NCBI GenBank assembly: GCA_017562135.1
Contig: QEYB01000266.1
Location: forward strand, 558,001 to 622,000
Source of the DNA: Dipylidium caninum
Lineage: Eukaryota > Platyhelminthes > Cestoda > Cyclophyllidea > Dipylidiidae
DNA: 64,000 nt
Reading direction: 5' to 3'
The stretch's first letter is position 1. Every line of letters begins with the position of its first letter. Made by a program: the position numbers and the translations under genes. This document shows positions 14,644-28,250 of this stretch, one piece after another. The notes under the pieces were generated by a model. That model saw nothing but the letters and a program-made list of their open reading frames with translations. It had not been told where the DNA came from and searched no databases.

Positions 14644-16595
14644 TGGGTGAAGGTACCGCTCGTAAAGTGAACTAAAGGCACCGATCACGTAAAACAAAAC
14701 TGTCTAAACCAATAACACTCAAAGTTAATAATTTGCTGCGTACGGTATGCGCTCGATAATTTATATCTTCTTACTTTTCACGGGGGTGAATTTTGCGTGT
14801 ATAAATCAATACCGCGTGGGTAATTACCATTAACTTAAGCAGTTGCGGATATGATAACTTACTGTGCAATATAATTCATGTTACATGCAACCTAACTTTT
14901 GCTCTCCCTACTTATAAGAATGTTAGAACTACACATTAAAGGGCACTATACTACCCAGAGTCTTGCTGGAAAACCAAAAGGGCAAAGATCCCCTCGCTGC
15001 AGACAGGTGTGGCACATATAATATCGCCATAAGTGTAGGAGTCAGCTAATAAACAAGAAAAATAAACGAGAATTTAACTAAGAGCCGGTACTTAAAGACT
15101 TTGCAAAACTAACTTAGCCACCACTATGTGCGGCATTTTCTGTGCCATTAAGATACATTACACATAATAGCATGACGGTTAGTGCTGCCGTATTGTACAA
15201 GCCATATCTTTCCGTAACTCCCTTCCACATGAGGTTTCCAAGTTATATATTTGGCCTCCTGTACGTTCTATATGCTCTTTTGCAGGGTTTTTCGTACTTT
15301 GGCGACAAAGCCAGGACTCGTTATTTGCTTGTGTACTTGGTTACCCTTGCCTTCGAACCATTTTTGTTGTGCCCTGCTTCACTTAGCTAAAGGGTATTTT
15401 TAAGGTTGAAACGCCTACTTTGTGGTTATTTACTTTTATGAAACGATTTTCAAGCCACGCTCCATAAAACACATTGATCAACGAGGCTGCCACAAACCCT
15501 CAAGCACCAAATCAAAATCATTCTATTCTAGTAAAGCATTCTATTTTTGTACATAATAATAATAATGTTAACAGTACAGAATTGGAGATTAATAATCTGC
15601 ACGAACCAATTATCATAACCAGTAAATGGATGAAGTTCTTTTGTTTCTCACACACGTTTTATAGGTTAGAAGCCGGAACTAGTGCTAACAGCACTTTTGT
15701 AATCAAATGGAATAAGTATAGAGGCAAGTATTAAGGGTTTCCATCCAAGACAAAGCTGATTACAACACGAAAGGCACCAGTGTCTGAAGACATTTAATGA
15801 CTGCCATTCCTTTGATGACAATTGCCAAAGCACAAAACTTAAACTGATTAATCGCTGACCCTCGATGCGCCTTGTAAATTATGCTGTGCCGCTAACGCAG
15901 CGGTATGACGCCTACACGACGACAGCCTGTGATCTTACTTCCCCCTACACGCATCCTCGTCGACCCGAACTGCGGCTCACCACCACAATTTACACCCTGC
16001 CACACCTGAATGGAGATTTTTAAAGTGTTCAAGATGCCTCCCTTACTGCAAATAGGATGCCTCACCACCACAGTTGCGACAGCCTAAGAAGGCGGCAGAG
16101 ATTATCAGCTGATGATGATGTATAACCTCATTCGATACTTTACAATACCTGCCAAGAATCCTCCCGCGATTATTCGAGAAACGCGATTTTACGTTGGATT
16201 TACTCCAGAAACAACTGTAACAAGCGTATACACAATAACTTACCGCTTGATACATTGAAAATAATATTTTTTTATATTAAATTGGATGACAGACTAGGAG
16301 TAAGGAGAAGAAGGACATTAGAAAAATTTTGAAAGAGAGGGTGGAGTTCAGAATCCTACGAAATCGTGCAACTAGATTCATTTTTGGAGAGACCCCAGCG
16401 TGTCCATTTCTCGTGACTTTTCATGTAAGGTGGATAGCGAAACCTGCAAGGAAGTCATTCGTAACAACTGATTAGTGATTTGTATGACGCAATCAAAGAA
16501 AGTAAACAAGTATTCTCTGACTCCAATAAAATTCAGCAATTAGGGTAGAAAGGAGAGAGAGGGGGGGGATACCAAAAGTGCTTTTGGCAGTAAAA
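14644..16595. other. A+T-rich intergenic region
   Basis: Between the starts of DSCC1 and the end of the ALDH3-like gene. Short A/T-rich reading frames only. The stretch 15880-16130 is richer in G+C and in CACCACCA-type motifs than its surroundings and could be a decayed repeat, but no terminal structure is visible. Confidence 0.45.
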
Positions 16596-19500
16596 TTACA
16601 GGTTATTAATTCCCTCCATGGTGGACTTGTTCAACAACGAACGCGGGTTCGAAAAGGTAGTGATTGATGCCTCGCCAAAGTATCGGCCCATACCCGAATC
16701 ACCGACACCGCCGAAGGGCAGATTTGACACTGCGAAATCAACGAAATAAGCAGACAATTACACCTTTGATCACAAGGCGTTTATCAGAACTGTAGGAAGC
16801 TGTTCTTTCGTTAAAGAATTAGTAAAATGGTGCAGGTCTCTCGCCCCTTGCGTGTGCCGAAAATATCTCGGTTCTTATGTATGTATGTGGTCTCTCAAGC
16901 CACAATCCTACTTACTGGCCGAGAGACCAATTTAATAAATTTTGGTACAGTCGCGTATTTTTTTAAATAAAAGAAATTGTGGGAGGACTCACCACCGAGT
17001 TGCAGTATACATTCATTGAACACAAGTGAACCTGAAGTAGTACGATTTTGCCAGCTTTCCATCACATCTTTATTTGACGCATACACGTAAATTGTCAATG
17101 GCTTCGGTCTACGCAAACAGAAGGCAAAAAGAGCTTAGGGCAAGCGCTAATTGAGTAGCTGTCAAAAAAGTGGTTTATGACAAGGAGGTGGATACCGTGA
17201 TAGTAAAAACATACCTTTGTGTCACAAAGTTGATTGCTTTTTCGCAAGAAGATACCGTGACAATCGGCAAAATAGGGCCAAAAATCTAGAAAGGAAAACA
17301 GGTAGGAGAGCCTGTCAGTTGCATGAGACGAGTCAACAGGCCAAGTGACAAACACCACTAAGACACTCCGAAATTGTGCAAAGATGAGCCAAATTGAAGA
17401 GGAATTGTTAATAAAATATGGAAGAAGAAATGATTGAGTGTGTTGGCAAGGCCTGAAGCATGTGAATTAATGATTGTGTGACGAAAAGTGGCTCTCAATG
17501 CATATAAGAGAGCATCACCTCCTCTTGCATGAGAACATCTTCCTCCTCGACATTTATTACAATTGTCAGCTCGACAAATTTTTCCTCCAGAGCCGTTTTA
17601 CCGCCGTATACTATTTTACCGTTGGTTTTTTGGATAAGAGCAAGGAGACGTCTAGAGGGCGAGACAACAATCCCGTCAGAAAGTAAGACCAACAAAATTT
17701 TCAAAAACTATGAGTGTCGAAACACAAAGCATAGACGAGGGGGATGGAAACACTTACGCGGCATGTTTCTTATTAATTATGCGAGAGAAGCACTCCGATT
17801 CGCTTTGGTCCTCGCCATAGAATTCCTTCGCTACAGAGATGCAATGTTTGACGAAGTCACTCTGAGAAACACAAACAACAATTCTATCTGGTAGGAGGCA
17901 CAAAGGTAGGCTTGGAGAAGCAATTTAAAGGGGGGAGATGATGCCAATAACAAATATTTGTCGACCGAATGGCCAAAATTTTCAGGTTGTGCCAACACTT
18001 TCCAGAATGCACATAAGTTCACATGCCACGATAAGTTGATAAAGACAACTGATTCCTCAATCTGTGCAATTGGCAGTAAAAGTGGACAAGACAGGGGCTG
18101 AGGTGATTTGTAGACGCTCAAAAAAGCTGATCAACAACAAGAAAGATATTTTAGTCAAACGCGCCAGTTATCACCCGACTCCGCGCATACGCAATGATTT
18201 TTCACGGAAATTCACCAAAATGTAAACGCATACAAAGCTTCCTACCAAATAAAGCGTAAAACAGCATCCATTTCGGCCGAAAAGATCGCTTTATGCATAG
18301 CAAAGTAACGGTAAATACGGACGATGAACGTAAAACACCTGCCGAACCTCAGCGCATGAGAACCCTGAATTCAAGATATCTGATGGAGGTAGTCTGCCCC
18401 CGCCCGCCCGCTTTCCCGCCTCTCGACAGGCAAAAATTAAAGAAATCGGTCATTCAGGGAAAAAGGGAAACTTTCGTTCGTTTTTTTGTTATAAGAAACA
18501 AAATGTGTTCAGTCTAGGTAAAAATCATTCCATATTGAAGTAATGAAAAGTCCAAACGAGTACATTATATGGCGAAACGCCATGTAAATGCACAAAGTAA
18601 CCAAGAATTAATATCCCTGCCTCTAAAAACATTGAAATTACGATTTAGATTAAAATCCCTGGACTTATTCCGGTCGCCGAGAGGAGAAATGCCTGAAATC
18701 GTTTAAAAATTTTATAAGGTGACAAATTCGAAGGCACCTACTACGTACCTGAACCTCGTCGTGGCACAAGACGTAGTCGGGAGCAACACACGTCTGGCCA
18801 GCATTTAGACCCTTGGCCCAAATCAGGCGCTTTGCGGTGAGTTGCAAATCAGCCGAGGAGTCTACGTAGACGGGGCTTAATGGGCCAAAAGATGGGTAAT
18901 AAGATAAACAACGCAACGGGTTACGATCCAAGTGCTTGTGCTACAACAATAGAAATTGTTTCGACTTTGAAACTTGCTTCTTTTCCCCATTCTATAAGTG
19001 TACATTAAGTTCTAGGAAGCTTGAAAAACCAACTTGTCGAATAGATATCTGCCGAGGTATTCTAAGAATTAAATCAGAAATTATTTCATTAAAATGTACA
19101 ACGCGGAAAAGAAAACATCGGTTCTGAGTCGGCGTTTGAGAGAATATAATCGTGTTACAAAGTGCTTAATGCAAGTTTATATCAATTTTGCAGTATAATT
19201 GTAGTCGAGATCAAAATCACTATTCTCAAGCGGGTGGATAAAGGAAATAAAAGTGATCGAGTTTGAGAATCTTTTCTTACAAATAAGTTCTAAAATCTCT
19301 CAAAATTTACAATATAATCCGATGAAAAGATAAGTGGTGGGAAAATATTCAAGCATATTTCAGCATTGACGATGTTTTCAAAGATACTATCAAGAAATAT
19401 AAGTACTGAACAGAAGAGGCTTTCTTTTTTACATTAAATAACCGACGGAGTCACTTGTCGCTCGAGAATGAGTTATGTTTTAGTTTTAACCTCTCGCGTT

Positions 19501-22186
19501 TTTATAACAAACAATTAGGGGTAGCCAGTCGTTATGAGCCGATATCCAACATCCTGCATATACGCGAAGTCGAAATGCGTTAGAAGACAAAAGGTCACGG
19601 GACAAGATTGAGGCCCTAACAGTGGAGGCTCCTCTGACTTAACAAAGTCAGTATTTTAGAGGCGATGTAATGAGCCAAGGTGGATGGAACAGGACTCACC
19701 TTTTCCCGCCCAATTCCAGTGTGACGGGGGTTAGGTTTTTTGCCAATTGGGAGAGGATGCTGCGAGCAGCGTTCCCACCGCCCGTATAGAAGACGTGATC
19801 GAAACGATGAGTGTCCAACAATTTCATTGTCTTTTCTGCCCCACCCGTGAAAACCTGGCACACGGTCTACATTAAGACAGAAAAGTAGCGGTGGAGCGTA
19901 CAGTCTATCATCAAAATGGTAATTGGATAATAGAAGTGTTAACCCACAATCTTGAACTGTACAGAAACCGTAAAGTCAACAAAATGTAAGAAAAAGAGAT
20001 GTTTCTACAGCACAATAAAAAATGAGTCTCGCTACATGGGCCATAGGAACTATGATCGTAAGACCAATTGTTGGATATAAAATACACTTTAATCTCGAAT
20101 CAGATTTTCCAACATGACAAGAAACTTATGGTCAGAACATAACAAGACCCTTTAACACATCCACTCGAAACAACGTCGGGTAAGAAGACGACTTTCAGAA
20201 GAAACCAACGGCCTACAAAATTCAGGTACGAAGAAAATCCTACCAATTGGCATAAAAAGTGAAAGATCCGGCCTCATCAAGTGAGTCTGTTAAAGATGTG
20301 TCCTTCCCCTCCAGAATAATGGAAAATAGAGGATTAACTTAAGTTTCACGCACAAAAGCCTGATATAAACGATGCAAGAATTTCCTACTAGTTAGGAACT
20401 CTTATTTCTTTTTTAGATGACTTAAATTCTCACTCATCTGTATCTAAGTGATCCACTTACGCGAATGGCGGTGATGCAGTGGAAACGCACAATGTAAACG
20501 TACAAGAAGAATCGCAAGCAAGATGTACCTCTAGCTTACTATTGTCTAATGTTCCGTTGCGACGGGATAAAGAGCATGGTAAAAAACTGTTAAAAAAAGT
20601 TTCAAACAAATTTTGTCTGTTAAACAAACGCTATGGTTAACTATAGTAAAACATAAAGAGGAAGAGAAACGTGTGAAAGCTTAGCAAGGTGCATGTCACT
20701 CGTAAGGTACACGGGCAATAAATTTACCCATACCGACGTTACTCAGAAATAGGAAGATCTGGTCGTTTGCCGACCGGATATATTTAAAAGCTATGTTATT
20801 ACCCTAAACCCAGTTAATCATATTAACGTGGCTTCCTGAATTTTTATTTATCACAACCTGATTAGACACTAACGGCACAAATCTATTACATTGGATTAGT
20901 ATAAGAAAATTTGGAAACATGCATGAAATTTGGATAGCAAACGTTTAAAGTTCAGCCAAATTTCTATTTGTTGGATACTTCGTCAATGTAAGTGGGCAGG
21001 AGAGTGGCAAGGAGGGACTCCGTTCTTGGCGCCATTTCGGAAGGCTTCAGGACAACCGCGTTGCCAGCCGCCAGGGCACCAGCCAGAGGTAAGACAGAGA
21101 GAAAGAGCGGGTAATTCCATGCCCCAATCACTAAGACGAGCCCTAGTGGCTGCAGTTGGACGCTGGCGTGGTCAAACAGTGTGGTAAAAGATCGCCCAAC
21201 CTAAGAGGCATATGAGAACAGATGTATTAGAAAGATATCTGCCTTATCTTTATGTCCTGTTACGCTAATTTTTCTAGCTTCTCTCTGGACCTTCTTGCTG
21301 GTGCTGAGCTTAACTTTAAGCCTGACTTAAAATGTTATTTTTAAAAAAGTTCCCCAACTTAACCATAATATATTAATAGATTTTCGTGATTTACGCAAGA
21401 AATAATTTACACATGATAGTCTGCTTCCGGACAACGATGATTAATAGTAAAAGGGAAAAATTTGCAAAGCGTGACACCTATTCCCACCTCAAATTATGAG
21501 TAAACGGACAGAAATTGAGTATCAGCTTCAAAAATTGGGGACCAGTTAAAAGCATTTAAAACTAATATACCCTTAAGTTGTAACCCAAAGCATTTCCGAT
21601 TTAGACATGGAGTATATTTGTATTAGATGGTCACATTCTTATTCCCGTCTACACTAACAGTGAAAGATCCATGACTCAAAGCCAACATCATTTTCAATCG
21701 TGGTGCACGAATTATTGAGAGCTAAGAAACTTTTGCAGCTAAGAAATGAGAAAAATGCAGCTGTAAACAGAAAAATTTAAATCTTCTGTAATTTTAGTTA
21801 CCAAAATGAAACTTCCGCAACAAGTGCCAAATTCAAAAACAGATAAACTTCGCCTCTTATGATATTGAAAAGTAAATATATAGGAAATGAATCGTTGGAA
21901 AAAGCCAACTTACATGTTTCTCACCCACCCAGGTGTCTAAGTTGTTAATTATATCTGTTATTGAATTAGTCAACGGTAGAATCTCACACAGCAGACACTC
22001 TTGCCGATGCTATAAAGCAGAGTCGGAGACAGTATAACGTCATACTTTATGCAGGTCATCGTAAAGAGCCTTGCAGAATTTGTTTTCATTCTCCGTAAGC
22101 ATGGCCTTCAGGCCCCGCAAGTTATTCTTCCTTTCAGCAATGGAAGACGGTTGTATGTCAACAAAGGGAACGGCCAACTTTGAAAT
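16596..22186 (-). CDS. Class-3 aldehyde dehydrogenase (ALDH3 type), first exon not found
   Basis: NAD(P)-dependent oxidation of fatty or aromatic aldehydes to acids. Ten minus-strand exons join in phase: 22186-22046, 22009-21914, 21200-20979, 19854-19700, 18875-18749, 17861-17758, 17651-17519, 17285-17215, 17108-16993 and 16729-16596, giving 432 residues. Seen in order: [16 protein letters not shown], the coenzyme-site Asn in [31 protein letters not shown], the general-base Glu in TLELGGKSP, the nucleophile Cys in [23 protein letters not shown] (junction of two exons) and [14 protein letters not shown]. The first coding exon, probably short, lies somewhere in 22200-23000 and could not be identified. 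The protein ends about 30 residues after SGMG, so the hydrophobic tail that anchors ALDH3A2 and ALDH3B proteins in membranes is absent. The intron at 22010-22045 is 36 bp; others reach 1.1 kb. The junction of exons 3 and 4 is a few residues shorter than in vertebrate proteins. Confidence 0.93.
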
Positions 22187-23995
22187 CTAATCTTTCAAAA
22201 ATAAACATAAAAAAATCTATAGAAAAGAAACAACACTCGCTTTTTCGAATATATTAACTTGCTATTGGACACCCCAAATAAATGATGATCACCAACACGA
22301 AATGAAACTTGCATTCATGCCATGAGTATCTGGAAGTTAGTTATACCTCAGCAATAGCAAATAAAGGGAAGATTGTGTACGATAACAGAGGAAGATTGCC
22401 GCTTATTGGACTGCATAAAAGATACCTATTTTGGCTAAAGACATAATCATAGAGTTCCACAGATCTCAGAAAATTTGACGAACGGATGCGAAACTTGCAT
22501 GACATTCTAAACAAAATCATGCTACCATTGGAAGTGTTGGCTTTAATCCTATCACGGTCACATGTAAACGTGGGACAAAAAATATGAAATATATTATAAG
22601 ACAAAGACGATGGTGGGGTATACCTATGCACATGCTCCTCGGCCAGTAATGGCTTTGGGTCATAACCATTGGTCAGTAATTAAAAACATTGATAACATGC
22701 ATGAAAGTTCTAATGAGTAGATAATAAGAACATAATTGGTCATATTTTTTCACTTAAGATTATAATAAATGGCTGACAAGAAGTACGGAAAACCGAATAA
22801 ATAAAATTGTTGAGTAAAGGGTTGGGACTGGGACGAAGAAAGCGGAAAACTAAATCGAGCTTAAGGGTCGAAAAAGGCGATGTTCAATAGCATCATCTAC
22901 ATTCGCAACTGTGGGGAATACGCACATGTCAGGCCTTATTTTTTCAATGTATAAAAATATAGACTCGCAACTATTACTTGGAGGATGGGCTAGTATGCGC
23001 AAGATTGATGAGTCACGCAAAGAAACTTAGAGATCAGTAAACACATATAGCTGTTCCACTAAAGAAAATAAGCCCGCACGTAAGCTCACGTCGAACATTG
23101 TCCCCGCCGGCGAACACTACCGTGTTATTTCAAGAGTGCCGCATGTGTGTAACGAAGGGCCAGTGAAATTCCCAGATTTACCAAGTGGTGAAAACGCGAA
23201 TACAATGCTAAAGAAGTTCACCGGTAGCTCTATATAAGCGTAATTATTAATAGTATTAAACTTCAACATGAAGATAATTTTGGGTGGCGCTGTAGCGCAT
23301 GAAGTTCATAATGTGTCCCAACACTTTAAACAGGATCTTCATTGCACGCTTCCTCAAAAACGCTTATCATGATTTTTGTTAAAGATATGTTAGTACAACT
23401 CATGGGTTTGCAAGAGCAAAACTATCCGCAACGTTAATTAACTTTTCCTTGGCTTCTGCCCAACTTATATGCATGGTATATGTACCGCTACGAAGTAGCA
23501 AACATTACGAGTTACTTAATATAAAGTAGGGTCCAAGACGAATGGCAGGTAGTAAGTTATTGTCATACAGGCAGATTGGTACGAATAATTGAGTAAAGAG
23601 CTCAAGCTGTGCATAGGGGAAAAATGAGAGGAGCGGCCAACCATATTCAAAGCAATTCATCGATTTGTAGCTTTAGATATTTATTTTGCTTTACAACTAA
23701 CAGTGGTTGGCACAACGTTTCCTTCTAATAAAATATTTCTAGACGGCAGCTAAATTTACCTATCTTAATACACACATTAAATGGGCTGAACCAGCAGAAT
23801 TCTTACATTAAGAAAAGAATGGACGTGATATTAAGGCAGGAGGTGTATGTTCTTGTCACGTTTTCCCCATCTTCGGTTTATTAATTAACTTAAGGCAAGG
23901 CGGAGAGCTTTTTTAGGTCGCCTATGTGATTGGTCAGTTACCCTATGTTAGACCGCTTTTTCATTTGTACTGGGTTGTGGTTTTGTCCTGGTAAG
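22187..23995. other. Divergent intergenic region between ALDH3 (-) and TFIIE beta (+)
   Basis: A+T-rich. It should contain the missing first exon of the ALDH3-like gene and both promoters. An open frame at 22631-22341 (-) ends in a donor GAG|GTATAA in the right phase for the next ALDH3 exon, but its translation does not resemble an ALDH N terminus. A pyrimidine tract ending in TTTTAG at 23916 lies 79 bp before the TFIIE beta start and may be its leader acceptor. Confidence 0.45.
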
Positions 23996-25533
23996 ATGGA
24001 TCCGAGTCTTTTAAAAGAGCGGGAAGCGTTTTTGCGCCGTGCGAAGAACATGCCAATTATTGAAAAACCACGTTTACAACCACAGGGAGCTTCGCAAGTT
24101 AACAATAGTCCAGCACAGAACAAGAGACATTTTGTTCCATCCACCCGAGATTACCTCACCATGGATACTCGTCCTCAAAATCAGGGAAAATTCACTCTTC
24201 TCTCTCGTGTTGTAAAATATATGAAAGTAATCATTGTAAATTTCTCGTAAGCTCCCTAGCAAAGGCATCTCGAGGGCGATTTGCACCCGCTTTCCGTTGA
24301 AGAAATATTGGAGGAGCTAATGCTCCAGGAAACACCGCAATCTGATGTCATATGGTTAGAAAACGAGGTATTTTAACTTTTATTAGGTACTCAATACCGA
24401 TTTCATGTTACCCTTTAAGAATTTGCGATAGTAGCAATGGCACTTGAGCATTTAAATTACTTATGCACTTCTTAAAGGCTCTACCGAACAATCCAAAGAT
24501 AGCCTCTACACCAGATAAGAAGTTCGTATTCAAGCCAAAATATGATATACGCACGCGGAACGACTTATACAAACTGCTGAAGAAGCATGAAATTAGGGGA
24601 CTTGGTGGGATATATTTTGATGATGTCGCAGAAGCTATTCCTGATGCTGAAAAAGTCCTCCACGTGAGTCAAGAAATACTTTTTGCCGCTATTTGTATGT
24701 TTAGATGGAAAATCGTGTGAATTTGATGTATTTCTTAAAGTTATTCATGCAGCTTCTTTTATATATAGGTGAAGTTTTTGATATTTACTCCACCTGTGTC
24801 AGTAGTTATCGCATATAATGACTATGCAACCCTTCATTTTAGAGTCTTGGTGATACTGTAATACAAGTGACCACTCCTCATGATAAAAAGACTGTGTTGT
24901 TTTTCAATGACAAGTCGTTTGATTTGAATGTTGAGGAGGGTAAGCGCTTTATATGGAAGATACAGCGGCCATATTTTATTTCTCTTCACTATCAGATTTG
25001 GAACTTAAAATTAGAAACCATTAACTTGTCGTCGTGTGGCAATTGTCTTCTGTGGTAAAATCCTTTCCCATTTTAAAATTTCCCAGAATTCAAACAGCTT
25101 TGGCGAGCCGTTAGTGTTGAAGGCGTACACGAGGGGAAGATTGAGGAATATCTTCACAGAAACGGCATAATGTCCATGTCCGCTGATAAGAAAGCCTTCG
25201 TACGTCTTAAATGTTGACGTTGTGGAACTAATATCCTTTGCTTTTATGACTTATTCAATGGCCCAGGTTTCTTAACCGATAATGGGCAGATTCCTTCTTC
25301 AACGTTTCATTGTATTTGGCTTGTTTCTTTCAAGAATAGTTGTTGGAATAGTAATTCTTATCCCCTTCTATGTATATTCAACAATATTTTGTACCCATGG
25401 TTTGCCTATCTTTTAGACTCCGGCTATTAAACAAAAGCGACGAGGTCCACGTCGGAACAACCGTCCGGTCAAATTGAAGGATAATGAACATTTACGCGAT
25501 ATTTTGAAAGATTTCTCTGAAAAGATTTCCTGA
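23996..25533 (+). CDS. GTF2E2: Transcription initiation factor IIE subunit beta
   Basis: Beta subunit of TFIIE, which joins the RNA polymerase II pre-initiation complex and recruits and stimulates TFIIH; nuclear. Six exons, all in phase: 23996-24226, 24260-24367, 24478-24663, 24843-24939, 25087-25199 and 25417-25533, giving 283 residues against 291 in human. Landmarks: MDPSLLKEREAFLRRA at the start, first winged helix with LLSRVVKYMK and LHPLSVEEILEE, ALPNNPKI then FVFKPKYDIRTRNDLYKLL, RGLGGIYFDDVAEAIPDAEK in the second winged helix, DKKTVLFFNDKSFDLNVEEEF, EGKIEEYLHRNGIMSM, and a basic C terminus with NEHLRDILKDFSEKIS. Identity to the animal family is high throughout. Intron 1 is 33 bp; its acceptor is CCCTAG at 24259 rather than the AAAG seven bases downstream, which would break the frame. 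Confidence 0.97.
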
Positions 25534-28199
25534 TGTGTCCTTAAGGTTATCCGGACTTAAATGTCTTTCAGTTACATTGTCCACTTTCTTGTCATGTTAG
25601 CGCATTTTCGCGTTGCTTTTTTATTCTAAACATGTTAATCAACATTTTTTGACATGGTCTTACTTTTATATTTGTAATTGGGAAGAGTAGTGCATTCCTG
25701 TTGTAGTTTAGTGGAAGTAGGGCGGTATTCTTAGCTCTAATAATAGTAAACTATTAATTTTGGTGTTACGGGAGAGATTTTCGCTAGTGTCAAGAAAGCT
25801 CGTCGAAAGGAAGATTTACGAATATAGACGGAGGCGCATGGAATATCTTGTCTCTTGAAGTGTACGGTGGTAGTTGAGGCATCAATCTTTTGCTCCTTGA
25901 ATTTCATTTGGACTTCGTAAATGATGTTCTCCTTTTCCATATTTTTGTGATTGTGGTCTGAGATAAAAGTGGGGAAGTATCGTATTAAGTTACCAACACT
26001 GATTGGTTACTTATACACTAGCCAGTACCTTTGTGGAATTGGTAGCCAATCGGCATGCATCTCTTTCTTCTCTGTTTTTCTTCTATAATTCTCACACCTG
26101 ATAACACCTTCGCTTTTGGCTTTGGACTAACGTTGTGAAAGAATGTCTCACCACGGGACTGTTCGATGCCTTAAATTTCTAAATTTGTAATCATACGTTA
26201 GTTTTGGCAGGTAATCACTCTTGAAATTAATTCGTGCACTTTCTGTGGGAATTAATTGTCTAATTTAAAAATGTTACGTATTGGTCCAATGTTGCACACG
26301 AATATTTCTACTGTATTGTGACACGTATTTCATTCTGCACGAGGTCTTAAGTCGCCGCTGTCATCTGCTTCAATTAAACCCGGTCTGCGGCTGCAAAGGG
26401 GTCGGGCCGGTGTATCTTCGGGGTCAAATACAACGCGGTGTGGGTTGATTAAGCCATCTGGGTGAAGGGATACCGAAAGGAGCACCAGTTACCACTCCAA
26501 TAATTATGCGAACGTGGAATGCCAGAGCCCTGTGCGTGAATATGGTGGACAATACTACACGAGGTCAACAAATTAGATCACCGAGGGGCTTTGGAACAAC
26601 AGTCCGCCATGTGCTCCTGGGTCAATCCTGTGTATGAAGTCTCACTTGGGCTGGAGTAAGTAGCAGTAGAAGGGAGAAGGGCTGACAGGCCGCGGATTGA
26701 TCTAAAACCCAAGAATCCAGTGCCAGTAAACAATAACAGGGATTCACGTGTGTGCGCATTTAGAAGTAAATAAGCCTTAATGATGGCCAGTTTCACGACA
26801 ACGAACCAGTATACATTAACTTACAGCTTTCCGTAGGACCGGAAAAGTAAGCAAACAGATCAATTTAGTATCATTCACATTGCATCTGCTCGTGATTTAC
26901 CTTGCCACTGCATTATTTCGACTCATAAACTTGGGCAGACGTTTAATTCACGTCGGATGCATTCGCTATGGGCTAATGATTCACTTAGATATTCATTAAC
27001 AAAAATCTGCTAAACACCTTCGATTTACCCGTCAGATGTCCAATTCTGTTCCGACAAATCGTCGAAATAGATACACATGCCTGTAGGAACCTAACCGCGA
27101 ATGGATGGGGATTTGAATAAGAAAACATGGTTGAATTAGAATGCCTATTTCACTAGCTGAAAGTTTTCGGTGACACTCATAGCCCTAAATGTTACCCACA
27201 GACGGATCGGAAACGGAGAGAGTACGATGTTTACACGAGGTGAGGAATGCATCTGACCCTCCTCTTGGTGTGCGCGACACAAACGATTCTACTATGCACA
27301 ATACCTTCTCTCCTGTGTGAACATATCAGGAAAGTAGTCCATTGCCCCAGAACCGCTCAACACAATATGATATTTCTATAAAGAGCACACGTCACTTTCG
27401 GGTCCTAATTCATTTTCGTGGAATCTTTTTATCTTTCCGATAAATCGGCTGAGTAAATATGTAACAATGTCTTCCTTGCTCCCGTCACCCTACTTCCATT
27501 CGTTCTTGTTAGCTCGCCCCCATTTAAAATGCAAAATTGAGTGTGTATACGCCTTTCACATATTTTTAACTGTTCATAAAAATTACACAGTGAACAAAAT
27601 TATGAGCGTCGTCAGATTGCTCGTGTCTGGTAACGCTACTACCTCTAATTACGTAGATTCTGGGGAGAAAACTGGGAATACCGCCACGGATTCAGTTGAA
27701 ATGTTGGTAATGTGGTAATGTTTCGAGGTTTCCCCATTTAATTCAAATGTAATGAGGAAATTAGATCAAATGGCCTTTTGAATCGGATTAATTTGCTCCA
27801 GTGAAGTGCTCGTCGAGGCCTACTGCTGACCTGTTCATCACTCGACCAAATTTAGTGACAAGAAGCCGAATTTTCAACTGAAATAACCCATTTATTAAAC
27901 AGTTTTGTTATAGAAACATTGTTGCTGTATGAATTTGTCCCAATAGTCTCAACATTATTGCCTTATAGTGATTGATTTAGTTACAATGAGTGTAAGTGAT
28001 TACCCTTCCACCGTACCGCCCACGACCTCGACAAGATATATCTGCTGAAACACTTCGCCATTAAGCAGAATTTAACCGCATCTAAACCTGTATTTAACAA
28101 TGGAAGCGAACGAAATAATGTTTGTTCGAAACGCCACAGGCAGCGTCAAATACTGGTAAGATACAATGCACAAAACGCAGGTGCAGTAAGAATGACAAG
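25534..28199. other. Intergenic region between convergent TFIIE beta and SOD2
   Basis: No gene recognised. Segment 26345-26560 is more G+C-rich than its surroundings and contains one short open stretch reading IIMRTWNARAL, like the beginning of the endonuclease domain of non-LTR retrotransposons; it soon decays and no reverse transcriptase follows. The rest is A+T-rich unique-looking DNA. Confidence 0.4.
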
Positions 28200-28205
28200 T
28201 TTATT
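28200..28205 (-). terminator. AATAAA polyadenylation signal of SOD2
   Basis: TTTATT on the + strand, that is AATAAA on the minus strand, about 46 bp downstream of the SOD2 stop codon. Confidence 0.6.
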
Positions 28206-28250
28206 AATAAAAAGTGTGAATAAACGTTACATTGACTTATAAGGCGGCCA

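Noticed and set aside
20930..21187. Open frame on the + strand
   Set aside because: Exact antisense of an ALDH3 exon whose minus-strand translation is strongly conserved ([19 protein letters not shown]).
22341..22631. Minus-strand frame ending in a donor of the right phase, considered as the first ALDH3 exon
   Set aside because: The translation (aromatic and Ser-rich) does not resemble an ALDH3 N terminus and has no convincing start; left unassigned.
25737..25940. Minus-strand frame of 67 codons starting with ATG
   Set aside because: No similarity, no neighbouring exons and no splice or poly(A) signals that would support a gene.
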